Shown piece by piece: positions 6,735 to 14,445 of a stretch of DNA of 14,445 nucleotides; the first letter of the stretch is position 1, and every line of letters starts with the position of its first letter. The translations under genes were made by a program, and so were the position numbers. Location of the stretch: NCBI GenBank assembly GCA_964534315.1, contig CAZHOV010000142.1, positions 1 through 14,445 on the forward strand. Reading direction: 5' to 3'. Source of the stretch: CAZHOV01 sp964534315 (GTDB lineage Bacteria; Bacteroidota; Bacteroidia; Chitinophagales; Saprospiraceae). Below the pieces are notes generated by a model, which was not told the DNA's origin, did not search any database, and was given only the letters and a program-made list of their open reading frames with translations.

Positions 6735-9700
6735 TTATCTACTTAGCGTAACGTCTCCTAGCATTTTTCGAATCTCTCCGTTGGCAAGTTCAATTTCAAT
6801 CATATATACAAAGACGGCATTATTCAATTCCCTGCCGTTTTGGGTACCGTCCCACCCTAAGGAGGGATCATTAGGGGTAAAATTGATTCTACTGAACACT
6901 ACATTTCCCCACCGGTCAAAAATGGAGAGTCGCCTGATTATGTTTACACTTTCGTCTGAAGTAAATATGGTGAAGAAATCATTATTTCCGTCACCATTAG
7001 GTGAAAAAATATTGGGTATATAAACAGGCGGACGCTCATCCACAATGATATTTATGGCATCACTTGCTTCACAGCTGTTACTGTCTCTGGCAATGACTTC
7101 TACTACCGTGCTTTCCAACGGCTTCAGAGTGATTTCGGATTGCATGGATTCAATTAATAATCCGTTGGCAAACCACTCAATTTCTTCAGGAACGAAGTTG
7201 GCCTGAAGCTTAATTTCCTGCTCGTCACCCAATAATATCCGGTCATCGTCGCCTATTTCCACTCTTAACTCTTGAGGGGCCGTCAAAGAAATAAAAGTGT
7301 CCAACTGACAATCATTAGCATCCTTGATAACCAAATCGTAAGCTCCGCCTTCCAGAAAAGAAAATTGCCACTGATTGATCGAAGTGTTGCCATTTAAGGA
7401 TATGCTTAAGGGAGCAACGCCACCTTCAAGTTCAGTAATCTCAATTACTCCATCATTTTCTTTAAAGCACGAAGGTGCCTTACTGATTACGCTTACTTTT
7501 TCCAGCACCGGTGCTTCATCGATAAAGATGGAGTCGATGGCGATACAGCCATTGGGAGCTTTTGTTTGTAAAATATAGTATCCGCCAGTTTCAACTTGGG
7601 GAGAAGGCCCATCGTGGGTAAAATTGTCGGGGCCAGTCCAGCTATAGGTTTCAATAGGCTGGAAAGACAGACTTTGAATAGTAACCCGGGGATTGCTACA
7701 TTTGATGGTTGCTCCGCTCAGATTGACGGCCGGTGGAAGTAAATCAGCTTGAACGGTAACCCATTCTACTGTCTCGCATTGGTTAGGTGCTGTAACTGTG
7801 ACAGAATAATCACCAGGTGTATTGATTTCAGGAGATGGTATGGTGGATTCGAATCCATTGGGACCGCTCCATTGATACAATAGGTTTGGGGTGTCTGAAT
7901 TGGTTGCCAACGTAATAGAAGGCTCATTGCAGGAAATAGTGCCCGATTCAATGGTTAGCTCAGGAAAATCTACCTCTAGCTCAACCGTTGTAATAGATTG
8001 TGTAGTACAACCGTTCGGTCCGGTTAAGACCAATTCATAAAGGCCAGGCTCATCAATTACCGGGTTGGGAGTGGTATATATAATGCCCGTTGGGCTAGTC
8101 CACTCGAATAGCACATTGGATGTAGAAGAAGCAGCTTGTAAGGAAATACTGGTAGTTTCGCAATCAAGTGTGCCTCCTTGTATGGAGTCAAGGACAGGTG
8201 GAGTGGTGTCATCTACGACTTCTGTAGAAGCTAAAGTGTTACACCCGTTTTGTCCGGATAGTTCAATCTGGTAAATTCCGGGTTCAGTTATTTCTACTTC
8301 AGGAGTAAAGAAAATTTGACCCGATGGCCCAGTCCATTCAACGTTGACATCATTGGAGGTAGAGGTTACCAGTATGATTGCACTGTCATTGTTACAGTCG
8401 ATTACTCCGCCTTGAAGTTGACTGATTACAGGTGAAATGGTATCTAGTAAAACCTCTACTTGTGTAGTGTTTGAGCAACCATTTGGGGAGGTTACAGTTG
8501 CTTCATAGGCTCCTGGAGTAGTAACTGTTTTGATACTTCCCAGAAGGGATTGTCCCCCCGGTGTAATCCATTCGATCAACGCATTTTGGGCAGATGTCTG
8601 TACCTCTATAGAAGCAATGGTGTTATTACAGTCAATGGTGCCGCCCTGGGAGAAAGTAATTTCCGGGATCTGCAAGTCCTCCAAGACCGTTGTTTGGCTG
8701 GATGACAAGCAACCGTTATTATTGTTTATTACTGTTAGCGTGTAATTTCCAGGTTCAGTAACCGGTGGATTAGGGGAATTGAGTAACTGACCACTTGGTG
8801 TTTCCCAGGTATAGGAATAACCAGCTCCGGTTGAGCTATTTCCTATGGACAGCGTTAATGAGGGGGTGGAACAGTCAATGGTTCCACCAATAGCGTCTGC
8901 TACAGGAGGTGTAGTATCTTCTGAAACGAAGAATTCACTCTGCGCAGAACACCCCGTCAGAGCATCTGTTACGGTCACTGAATAAAGCCCTCCTGAATTC
9001 ACGGTAAGTGAGGTGCCGGTTCCGCCAAAATCCCAGTCAAAGAGGAAATTTCCACTACCCCCACTTGCAAGCGCATCCAGTGTAGCGGTAGGTTCAAAAC
9101 AGTTGATATCACCTGATCCGGAGACTACAACTTCGGGATCGCTGTAGAACGTGATATTGGGGCCGGTAGTCATTGATAAGCAAACATCATTTAGGTCCAC
9201 TTGTCCATTAGCATTATTTCCCACGACAGCAGTTACCTGGTAAGGTACCCCAAAAGTCATACTACTATTGTAGCTAAATATTCCTGAAGTATTTCTAGCA
9301 AGTATGGCTCCGCTGAGCGGATCAGCACCGCTATGTAGAATAAATTCGAGTAGATCATCAGAGCCAATTATTTCATTGCCATCATGAGCTACTAATGCAG
9401 TCTCACTTTCACAAGTTATTATCGAAGCGTTGGGCAATGTTCCCGCATCTGTAATGCATTGTATCGGGCAAGTATAATTACCGGATACAAAATAGAATGC
9501 CGGACAGAATCCACCCGTAAATATTTCGAATGAATAAGAAGTACCTGTAGGAATAGGATCTGAGAAGAAACTATTGCCATTGATGGCTCCTGAAGAGGAG
9601 AAAAAAGGACCATCTCCAAAAATATCAAATGAAACAGTATAAAACTGGCCGGAAGGATCGCAAATTTCAGATATTCCTCCAATATCAATTTGATCGTAAG

Positions 9701-12700
9701 GTTCCCAAATAATCTCAAAGGTATGCAGTTCATCGCAGCCTTCGGGGCCAATTACCAATTCTTCATAATATCCAGGGGCGCAGTAAGTATTCCCCAAATA
9801 AAAGAAACATTCTCCCTCACAAAGGATAATTGGACCCAGGTCAAATACCTGGAAGGGAATGACGTCAATCGTAATGATCCTTAATAAACAAGAATCGGGG
9901 CAAGAGAAGGTGGTCGAATAATCATAGGTGTTTTCGCAGAGCTCTATAGATTCGCCTTCACAGATCGTATAGTATTCGTACTCAATATCAAAATCAACAT
10001 CGACATCCAAGTCGGCGCCCCAGTCACAACCACCTGAGAATCCGCCTCCTGAACAGCAAAATACATTGTTGTTAGTCGTATCGGGCATCGTCATTGAGGT
10101 GTCAATCGGCATTCCTGAGGTATCTATGGTAACTCCTGAACCAGAACTAAACAAATCAACAAAAATATTGAAATCACTGGTGTCTGTAGCAACGACCATC
10201 ACCGTAAATACATCTACACTATCCGTAATAAACTGGGCTCCGTCGGTTGAGGTTTGCCATACCAGGTGAACTGTATCACTAGTTGATTGGATACAGGCAG
10301 GTAACTGGCATCCATAACCCGGGCCATCGGGGTCTGGTGGGTCAATTTCCGTAGAACATACTGGGGGGATATAGGTATAAATTCCGGTATCTCCCAGGCA
10401 CAAGGAGGTAGGGCCAATGATTTGGGCTGGTGCATCCTGTGTAATAGTGCCTATAGGTAGGGTGCCACCAATACCTTGAATCCCAAGAATAGTATAATGG
10501 CACTCAGCTGCATCGACACCATCTATTAAGAGGTAATACGTCTCCTCGGTATCAAGGCCTGTAAAGGTTATGGTATCTAAAACACCCTCATTTGCTGTTT
10601 GGCATTCACCAATGACTTCAAAATTTTCGCAGGAATCGGTCAGGACTACTGCAAATTCGAGTCCGTCGCCAGTGTAGCATAATGGTATTTCTACTTCAAA
10701 CGAAATTGTTGGTTCACATGGGGAAAAGCCCAGCCAACTGCCATTTTCGGTTAGATTGGAACAAGAAGAGTTATTAACCAAGTTGATGGTATCAGGGTTG
10801 AAGTCTTGATTGTCGGAACAGTAAGAGGCATAATATTCACTACACAGGATAGGGGCTTCTTCACAATTATCACCTGGAGGGGCGGGTTGGTTGTACCCAC
10901 AATTTGAGGGAGTATAGGGTAGGAAAATTGTATCGGAATCCATGCAATTAGGTGGTTGGGAAAAAATAGTGAAGACATACCAGCCGGGGTTTTGGGCAGC
11001 AAATGCTAACCCCGAGGCTAAAAGGTTTCCGTTTAGGTCAGTCCATTCTAAACCGTCAATATTCCCATTCAAAATAGAATTCGATCCATCCAGGATCACT
11101 GGTTGCCCATTGTCAGAAATAGTAGTATCTGGTCCGATGAAACTAATGATCGCTTCATTAGGCTGTACGACTTCTACAACAAAATTTAATAAGGTATCAC
11201 AGTTTTCTGGTGAAGAAGAGGGAAGTGTATAAGGCAACGAGTAAGTATCATAATCTGGGAGCGTGTAGTTATCAATAATAATAGGAAGTTCTTCCGCGCA
11301 AATTGTAGTATCCCTAGTAATAATTGGTTGACTAGTAATAGTATAGAGTTCACAAACAGTAATGCCAGGCTCACAACCTCCCATAATGGTTACACATATT
11401 TCCCCTGGAATGATGGGCTCAAAGGTAAATGTATTGTCATTAGTTATTATGGGCGTATTAATCCCAGGAGCAGACCATTGATAACTGGCTGGGCCAGATA
11501 CGGGCGGGGCTGTATAAGTGAATGATTGCCCAAAGCAAGGGTTAAGGTTTCCAAAAATAGTGTCTTGAAGAACCTCGAGTGTATCGCTTTCTTCTACCTG
11601 AATGGTGTATCCGCAAGTTGCCCCATTGATGCCATCAATCAAAAGGTAGTAGCTGTCAAGAGTTGCAGGATCTACATTTGCGACAGACAGGGTAGCAGTA
11701 TCTCCGGAAAGAATAGTAACACAAGGTGTGACCGGATCATTGTTACAATCCGTAAATATTTGCGCTTCAAGCCCGCTACCGGCACTACAAGAATCTACAA
11801 TGATGGAAATGTCGGTCTGGCAACCACAAGAATAAAAAGGGATCCAATCGGGATTATCCAGAGAGCCGCAAAAGCCTGGTAGACTGTCTTGTGTAGGTAG
11901 CGTATCCGTCCAATTGGAATAACCATCTAGGCAGGCACAGTCTGCAAAAGGAATATTTTGATTGGCGATACCCTGGCAGTCATCAACAGGAGTGGTACAT
12001 ACACAATCCAGGCCGGCGGGATCACAAAAAATGAGCTCAAAATTCAGTAATTGACCTTCGTCAAGATTAACCCCATCAGTGACGGATAATGTCCATGTTC
12101 CATTAACTGGGCCACTATTAAAATCTTCCAAACAACCATTGTAGGGGTAGTAAGAGCCATTATAAGTCTGAAAATTCGCCCAAGGTTCATTATTACTCCA
12201 CACAGGCTCTATCCCAAAGTCAGGATTGGCTATTGCTCCACAGGATACAAATCCTACATTCCAGGTAGTAAATTGTGTTATATTAAAAGTCGTGATCGGG
12301 CCAACCAGATCAACGGATTGTCCGGAAGGGGAAGTTAGGGTCATGCTCAAGTCACCGACATCATCATGTTCAAAATCGAGGAAAATGGCGCATACGCCTT
12401 GTTGAGGATTCGATAAGTCATTATTGGCTATATCATTTATTTCCAGGTAAAAATCGCTGGTAGCCTGATCTTCGATGGTACCAGGACAATTTAGGCAATT
12501 GCAAGGATTACTTTGTTGAAGCACCTCTACTGTAGTGCAAAATTGTTGGTTACCGCATGTATCATAAACGATGGTCATACAAATTTCTCCTCCTTGCGAT
12601 CCCATGGTGATGGAGGCTTCAAATTGACCGGGGCCTGCAGAGATAATGGCACCTGGAGGAGCAGACCATAAAACATCTATTACGGTACCCTGGCAAGGAT

Positions 12701-13331
12701 CGCCAAAGGCGCAACAACTGTCAGAGATGGGACCAACACAGGATAAGTCTTCTGCTTCATCTACTTCTAGCTGGTAGGTATAAGTGCCACCTTCAAAGAC
12801 GAGCGTCGGTCCATCCAGACAGTACTCATCATATGCAATAGAGCATGGTTCTAAAATACTGCCGCTTATTACATTTACGGACCAATCACAAACATCTCCG
12901 GCCCATCCATCCACCATCAGGTAGTAGATTTGACCTACTGTCAGGTTGGTGGCAATAAGGGGGCCAGGAGCAGGCATTGCTGGATTCAAGCAATTGGAAA
13001 CAGGAATAAATAATTGACAATCTGAAAAAAATTGGGATTGCAATCCATCACCCACCTGACAATTGGAAGGTGTTATCAATAATTCTAAAGATGACGAGCC
13101 CGCCACGAATGCAATCCAGTGATTATTTTCTACAGAACCACAAAAACTAGGTGGAATATCTTGAGTATTTGGTAATGATGGAGTAGTGGAGCAATATCCA
13201 TCAAATTCTTCAGGGCACAGTAAGGGAGCCTGGTCAATAGTAAGCCCCGGAGGAAATGGGACATTACACTGTCCCATTCCCAATTGGGCAAACATCAAAA
13301 AGCAGAAAATAGTAATTAGTAGTTGTTTCAT
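6735..13331 (-). CDS. Giant Cys-rich T9SS surface protein with P-domain, Ig-like repeats, SprB repeat and CHU_C tail
   Basis: A 2198-residue secreted modular protein. Order: signal peptide (1-21, cleavage near GMGQ); module A1 (about 22-160); a beta domain (163-272); a proprotein-convertase P-like domain (about 285-435, with NGTWTLSVTD at 410-419); module A2 (about 444-582); a PKD-like stretch; module A3 (about 811-951); a Cys/Asp-rich region (about 970-1390); seven Ig-like repeats of 75-80 residues (1398-1941); an SprB-like repeat (1942-2019); a beta domain (2020-2100); and a gliding-motility-associated C-terminal CHU_C domain (2101-2198; IPNIFSPNGDGNNDFF, FDRWGNVVF, GWDGT). CHU_C is a type B T9SS sorting signal, so the protein is exported and placed on or released from the cell surface. 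Its role is probably adhesion or gliding-related, but no enzymatic site is seen. It is transcribed alone, between its own terminator (6643-6671) and the hairpin at 13385-13440. Confidence 0.92.
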   Translation of the reverse strand: MKQLLITIFCFLMFAQLGMGQCNVPFPPGLTIDQAPLLCPEEFDGYCSTTPSLPNTQDIPPSFCGSVENNHWIAFVAGSSSLELLITPSNCQVGDGLQSQFFSDCQLFIPVSNCLNPAMPAPGPLIATNLTVGQIYYLMVDGWAGDVCDWSVNVISGSILEPCSIAYDEYCLDGPTLVFEGGTYTYQLEVDEAEDLSCVGPISDSCCAFGDPCQGTVIDVLWSAPPGAIISAGPGQFEASITMGSQGGEICMTIVYDTCGNQQFCTTVEVLQQSNPCNCLNCPGTIEDQATSDFYLEINDIANNDLSNPQQGVCAIFLDFEHDDVGDLSMTLTSPSGQSVDLVGPITTFNITQFTTWNVGFVSCGAIANPDFGIEPVWSNNEPWANFQTYNGSYYPYNGCLEDFNSGPVNGTWTLSVTDGVNLDEGQLLNFELIFCDPAGLDCVCTTPVDDCQGIANQNIPFADCACLDGYSNWTDTLPTQDSLPGFCGSLDNPDWIPFYSCGCQTDISIIVDSCSAGSGLEAQIFTDCNNDPVTPCVTILSGDTATLSVANVDPATLDSYYLLIDGINGATCGYTIQVEESDTLEVLQDTIFGNLNPCFGQSFTYTAPPVSGPASYQWSAPGINTPIITNDNTFTFEPIIPGEICVTIMGGCEPGITVCELYTITSQPIITRDTTICAEELPIIIDNYTLPDYDTYSLPYTLPSSSPENCDTLLNFVVEVVQPNEAIISFIGPDTTISDNGQPVILDGSNSILNGNIDGLEWTDLNGNLLASGLAFAAQNPGWYVFTIFSQPPNCMDSDTIFLPYTPSNCGYNQPAPPGDNCEEAPILCSEYYASYCSDNQDFNPDTINLVNNSSCSNLTENGSWLGFSPCEPTISFEVEIPLCYTGDGLEFAVVLTDSCENFEVIGECQTANEGVLDTITFTGLDTEETYYLLIDGVDAAECHYTILGIQGIGGTLPIGTITQDAPAQIIGPTSLCLGDTGIYTYIPPVCSTEIDPPDPDGPGYGCQLPACIQSTSDTVHLVWQTSTDGAQFITDSVDVFTVMVVATDTSDFNIFVDLFSSGSGVTIDTSGMPIDTSMTMPDTTNNNVFCCSGGGFSGGCDWGADLDVDVDFDIEYEYYTICEGESIELCENTYDYSTTFSCPDSCLLRIITIDVIPFQVFDLGPIILCEGECFFYLGNTYCAPGYYEELVIGPEGCDELHTFEIIWEPYDQIDIGGISEICDPSGQFYTVSFDIFGDGPFFSSSGAINGNSFFSDPIPTGTSYSFEIFTGGFCPAFYFVSGNYTCPIQCITDAGTLPNASIITCESETALVAHDGNEIIGSDDLLEFILHSGADPLSGAILARNTSGIFSYNSSMTFGVPYQVTAVVGNNANGQVDLNDVCLSMTTGPNITFYSDPEVVVSGSGDINCFEPTATLDALASGGSGNFLFDWDFGGTGTSLTVNSGGLYSVTVTDALTGCSAQSEFFVSEDTTPPVADAIGGTIDCSTPSLTLSIGNSSTGAGYSYTWETPSGQLLNSPNPPVTEPGNYTLTVINNNNGCLSSSQTTVLEDLQIPEITFSQGGTIDCNNTIASIEVQTSAQNALIEWITPGGQSLLGSIKTVTTPGAYEATVTSPNGCSNTTQVEVLLDTISPVISQLQGGVIDCNNDSAIILVTSTSNDVNVEWTGPSGQIFFTPEVEITEPGIYQIELSGQNGCNTLASTEVVDDTTPPVLDSIQGGTLDCETTSISLQAASSTSNVLFEWTSPTGIIYTTPNPVIDEPGLYELVLTGPNGCTTQSITTVELEVDFPELTIESGTISCNEPSITLATNSDTPNLLYQWSGPNGFESTIPSPEINTPGDYSVTVTAPNQCETVEWVTVQADLLPPAVNLSGATIKCSNPRVTIQSLSFQPIETYSWTGPDNFTHDGPSPQVETGGYYILQTKAPNGCIAIDSIFIDEAPVLEKVSVISKAPSCFKENDGVIEITELEGGVAPLSISLNGNTSINQWQFSFLEGGAYDLVIKDANDCQLDTFISLTAPQELRVEIGDDDRILLGDEQEIKLQANFVPEEIEWFANGLLIESMQSEITLKPLESTVVEVIARDSNSCEASDAINIIVDERPPVYIPNIFSPNGDGNNDFFTIFTSDESVNIIRRLSIFDRWGNVVFSRINFTPNDPSLGWDGTQNGRELNNAVFVYMIEIELANGEIRKMLGDVTLSR
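7509..9140 (-). repeat. Seven tandem Ig-like repeats, about 234 bp per unit
   Basis: Residues 1398-1941 of the large surface protein are seven diverged copies of one module, with lengths 75, 80, 78, 78, 78, 77 and 78 residues. The conserved frame is a PP/xP opening, GGTIDC (Cys near position 16), a central W followed by xxPxG, a PG-x-Y strand, NGC (second Cys near 67), and an acidic end (xED/VDD). The two Cys probably form a disulfide in each unit. The fourth and fifth units (7968-8441) look the most alike. DNA identity is low, so the array is old or has been diversified. Confidence 0.85.
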
Positions 13332-13384
13332 AGCACTATATTTTAGTTGGACGTAACATGAGATATATTTTGAGTCATCAGTTT

Positions 13385-13440
13385 AAAAAAAATAGGCCAA
13401 AAAACTTCTAGCATCGCTGCCGAAGTACATCTGACCTATT
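13385..13440 (-). terminator. Hairpin with T run downstream of the right-edge gene
   Basis: On the - strand AATAGGTC (13440-13433) pairs with GGCCTATT (13398-13391). Within it, ACTTC pairs with GAAGT (13427-13423 with 13409-13405), and AGC with GCT nearer the loop. TTTTTTTT follows (13392-13385). It lies 97 bases after the stop of the gene at 13537 and 54 bases before the start of the large gene, so it most simply ends transcription of the former. The stem has internal loops, so it is weaker than the other terminators. The remaining 205-base spacer shows no RNA gene or credible small ORF. Confidence 0.6.
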
Positions 13441-13536
13441 GGTACCTACTATTCATAGGAATCATAAGGGGCAATTTGGCTATTAATAGTTTTGTATATG
13501 AAAAAACAGCGGAAAATATTCTAAATCGTATCGGTG

Positions 13537-14445
13537 TTAGTTCAGTATCAGCTTGCCACTCATTTTTTTACCGTTATCTAGCACGATCTGAAAAACATAA
13601 ATTCCTTTAGAAAGTCCATTTGGTCGATATTGGAAAATGGGGGTGTTTATTATTTGCCGATCAATCCTTTTTCCCATTATGTCATATAGCTCAAAGGTGC
13701 CTTCCTCAAACTGATCGTTTATTTCAAAATTTACATGATCTATAAATGGATTGGGGTAGGCGTTGACTCTTAAAACCGCTTTTTTGTTCAACTCATTATT
13801 GACATTTACAATAATGAAATTCTCTCCTACAAGGTGATCCGTTTCATTGGTAATGATCGGTTCGTTAAAATCGAAGTAAATGGCCGCCTCATTGTAAATA
13901 TGTGTTCCTATCGGGTTATCCTTTTGCTGCGCGATCCTAAATTTTACAAAACCGTGGGAGGCAGCTTCGTTTGTGGTACTGTCAGGCAATAAGATGTTAG
14001 GAAACATAAATTTCAATACTTTCATCCCTGTTCCGGTCACTTCAAAATTGTAGGCATGACTACTGGCGCCAAGTTGTAGGGTGCTAATGTCGAGATATTC
14101 TGAAAGGGTATCTCTGATCTCCACGTAAAAAGCAGTATCCGTACCGGTATTTTGAAACCGGATCATATATTCTATATCGGTATTGGGTTCAATAAAGTGT
14201 TCTTCTCCAAAGCCTTTCGGAAACGCGAGTTTATCATTTGGATCAAAGGAGGCGATGCTTTCTCTGCAATCCACATCTTTGAACGGATCGGCGTCGTTCA
14301 TAGGGAACTGTATGACATATCCCAGACTTCCGGGGTCGCCTCCACATCCTTCTACTGCGATGGCAGGATTACTGTAGCCGGGATGACCGGCACTTTGCTC
14401 TGCCTGTAGTCTAACGGTACGGCCCTCAGGCTGATAAATGATAAC
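13537..14445 (-). CDS. T9SS surface protein, C-terminal part (5' end beyond window)
   Basis: The frame is open from the right edge to the stop at 13537, giving 302 codons. The internal ATG at 14301 is not the start, since 48 open codons precede it, reading VIIYQPEGRTVRLQAEQSAG onward. The main domain (roughly the first 200 residues visible, from SFDPNDKLAFPKG through FQNTGTDTAF and IYFDFNEPIITN) is the DUF11-like repeat domain common just before the sorting tail in Saprospiria surface proteins. The last ~75 residues are a type A T9SS sorting domain (VNAYPNPF, ELYDIMGKR, GIYVFQI, ending KLILN). The N-terminal portion, which would show the function, lies outside the window. It is in the same orientation as the large surface protein, but a terminator-like hairpin separates them, so they are probably separate transcripts. 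Confidence 0.9.
   Translation of the reverse strand, partial: VIIYQPEGRTVRLQAEQSAGHPGYSNPAIAVEGCGGDPGSLGYVIQFPMNDADPFKDVDCRESIASFDPNDKLAFPKGFGEEHFIEPNTDIEYMIRFQNTGTDTAFYVEIRDTLSEYLDISTLQLGASSHAYNFEVTGTGMKVLKFMFPNILLPDSTTNEAASHGFVKFRIAQQKDNPIGTHIYNEAAIYFDFNEPIITNETDHLVGENFIIVNVNNELNKKAVLRVNAYPNPFIDHVNFEINDQFEEGTFELYDIMGKRIDRQIINTPIFQYRPNGLSKGIYVFQIVLDNGKKMSGKLILN

Noticed and set aside
7509..9140. The regular ~234-bp spacing considered as a CRISPR or DNA satellite array
   Set aside because: The units are open reading frame repeats with conserved protein motifs and low DNA identity; there are no short identical repeats separated by spacers.
13441..13475. Short - strand ORF (MIPMNSRYQ) just before the hairpin at 13385-13440, considered as a second attenuator leader for the large gene
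   Set aside because: No run of any one codon and no antiterminator pairing was found; the hairpin is better explained as the terminator of the gene ending at 13537.

Overview
The window looks like a chromosomal segment of a Bacteroidota bacterium, probably from the Saprospiria (Lewinella/Haliscomenobacter-like); the phylum is well supported and the family is an inference. The evidence is three secreted proteins that end in type IX secretion (T9SS) sorting domains (two type A 'YPNPF' tails, one type B gliding-associated CHU_C tail), an SprB-like repeat, a TAnnTTTG-type promoter match, weak or absent Shine-Dalgarno sites, and moderate GC content.

Layout, left to right. 1-138: palindromic hairpin repeats beyond the end of the first gene. 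139-2208 (-): secreted PhoD-family phosphatase/phosphodiesterase with a T9SS tail. 2209-2487: divergent promoter region. 2488-4580 (+): two-gene operon of an NfeD/YuaF-like membrane protein and a flotillin (SPFH) protein. 4588-4623: hairpin between convergent genes. 4628-5356 (-): phenylalanine 4-hydroxylase (phhA). 5381-5534 (-): the phhA leader, with an unannotated 26-residue leader peptide carrying six Tyr codons in an eight-codon stretch, a Rho-independent terminator with a GNRA loop, and alternative pairings typical of ribosome-mediated transcription attenuation. 5575-5616: a perfect 20-bp-arm A+T palindrome. 5647-6644 (+): an Rpn/PD-(D/E)XK nuclease-transposase gene broken by a 162-bp palindromic MITE-like element whose removal restores the frame exactly. 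6735-13331 (-): a 2198-residue Cys-rich surface protein with a P-domain, three copies of an N-terminal module, seven Ig-like repeats, an SprB repeat and a CHU_C tail. 13385-13440: terminator. 13537-14445 (-): 3' part of another T9SS surface protein that runs off the right edge.

The main discovery candidate is the phhA leader. PhhA makes tyrosine from phenylalanine, and the leader appears to measure charged tRNA-Tyr: stalling at the Tyr codons should free an antiterminator strand, while full translation should let a long stem sequester that strand and allow termination. Tyr-codon ribosome-mediated attenuation is not among the classical examples (Trp, His, Leu, Phe, Thr, Ile/Val). The proposal rests on sequence and hand-drawn pairing only. 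The other genes are typical envelope and secreted-protein functions with no evident shared pathway.
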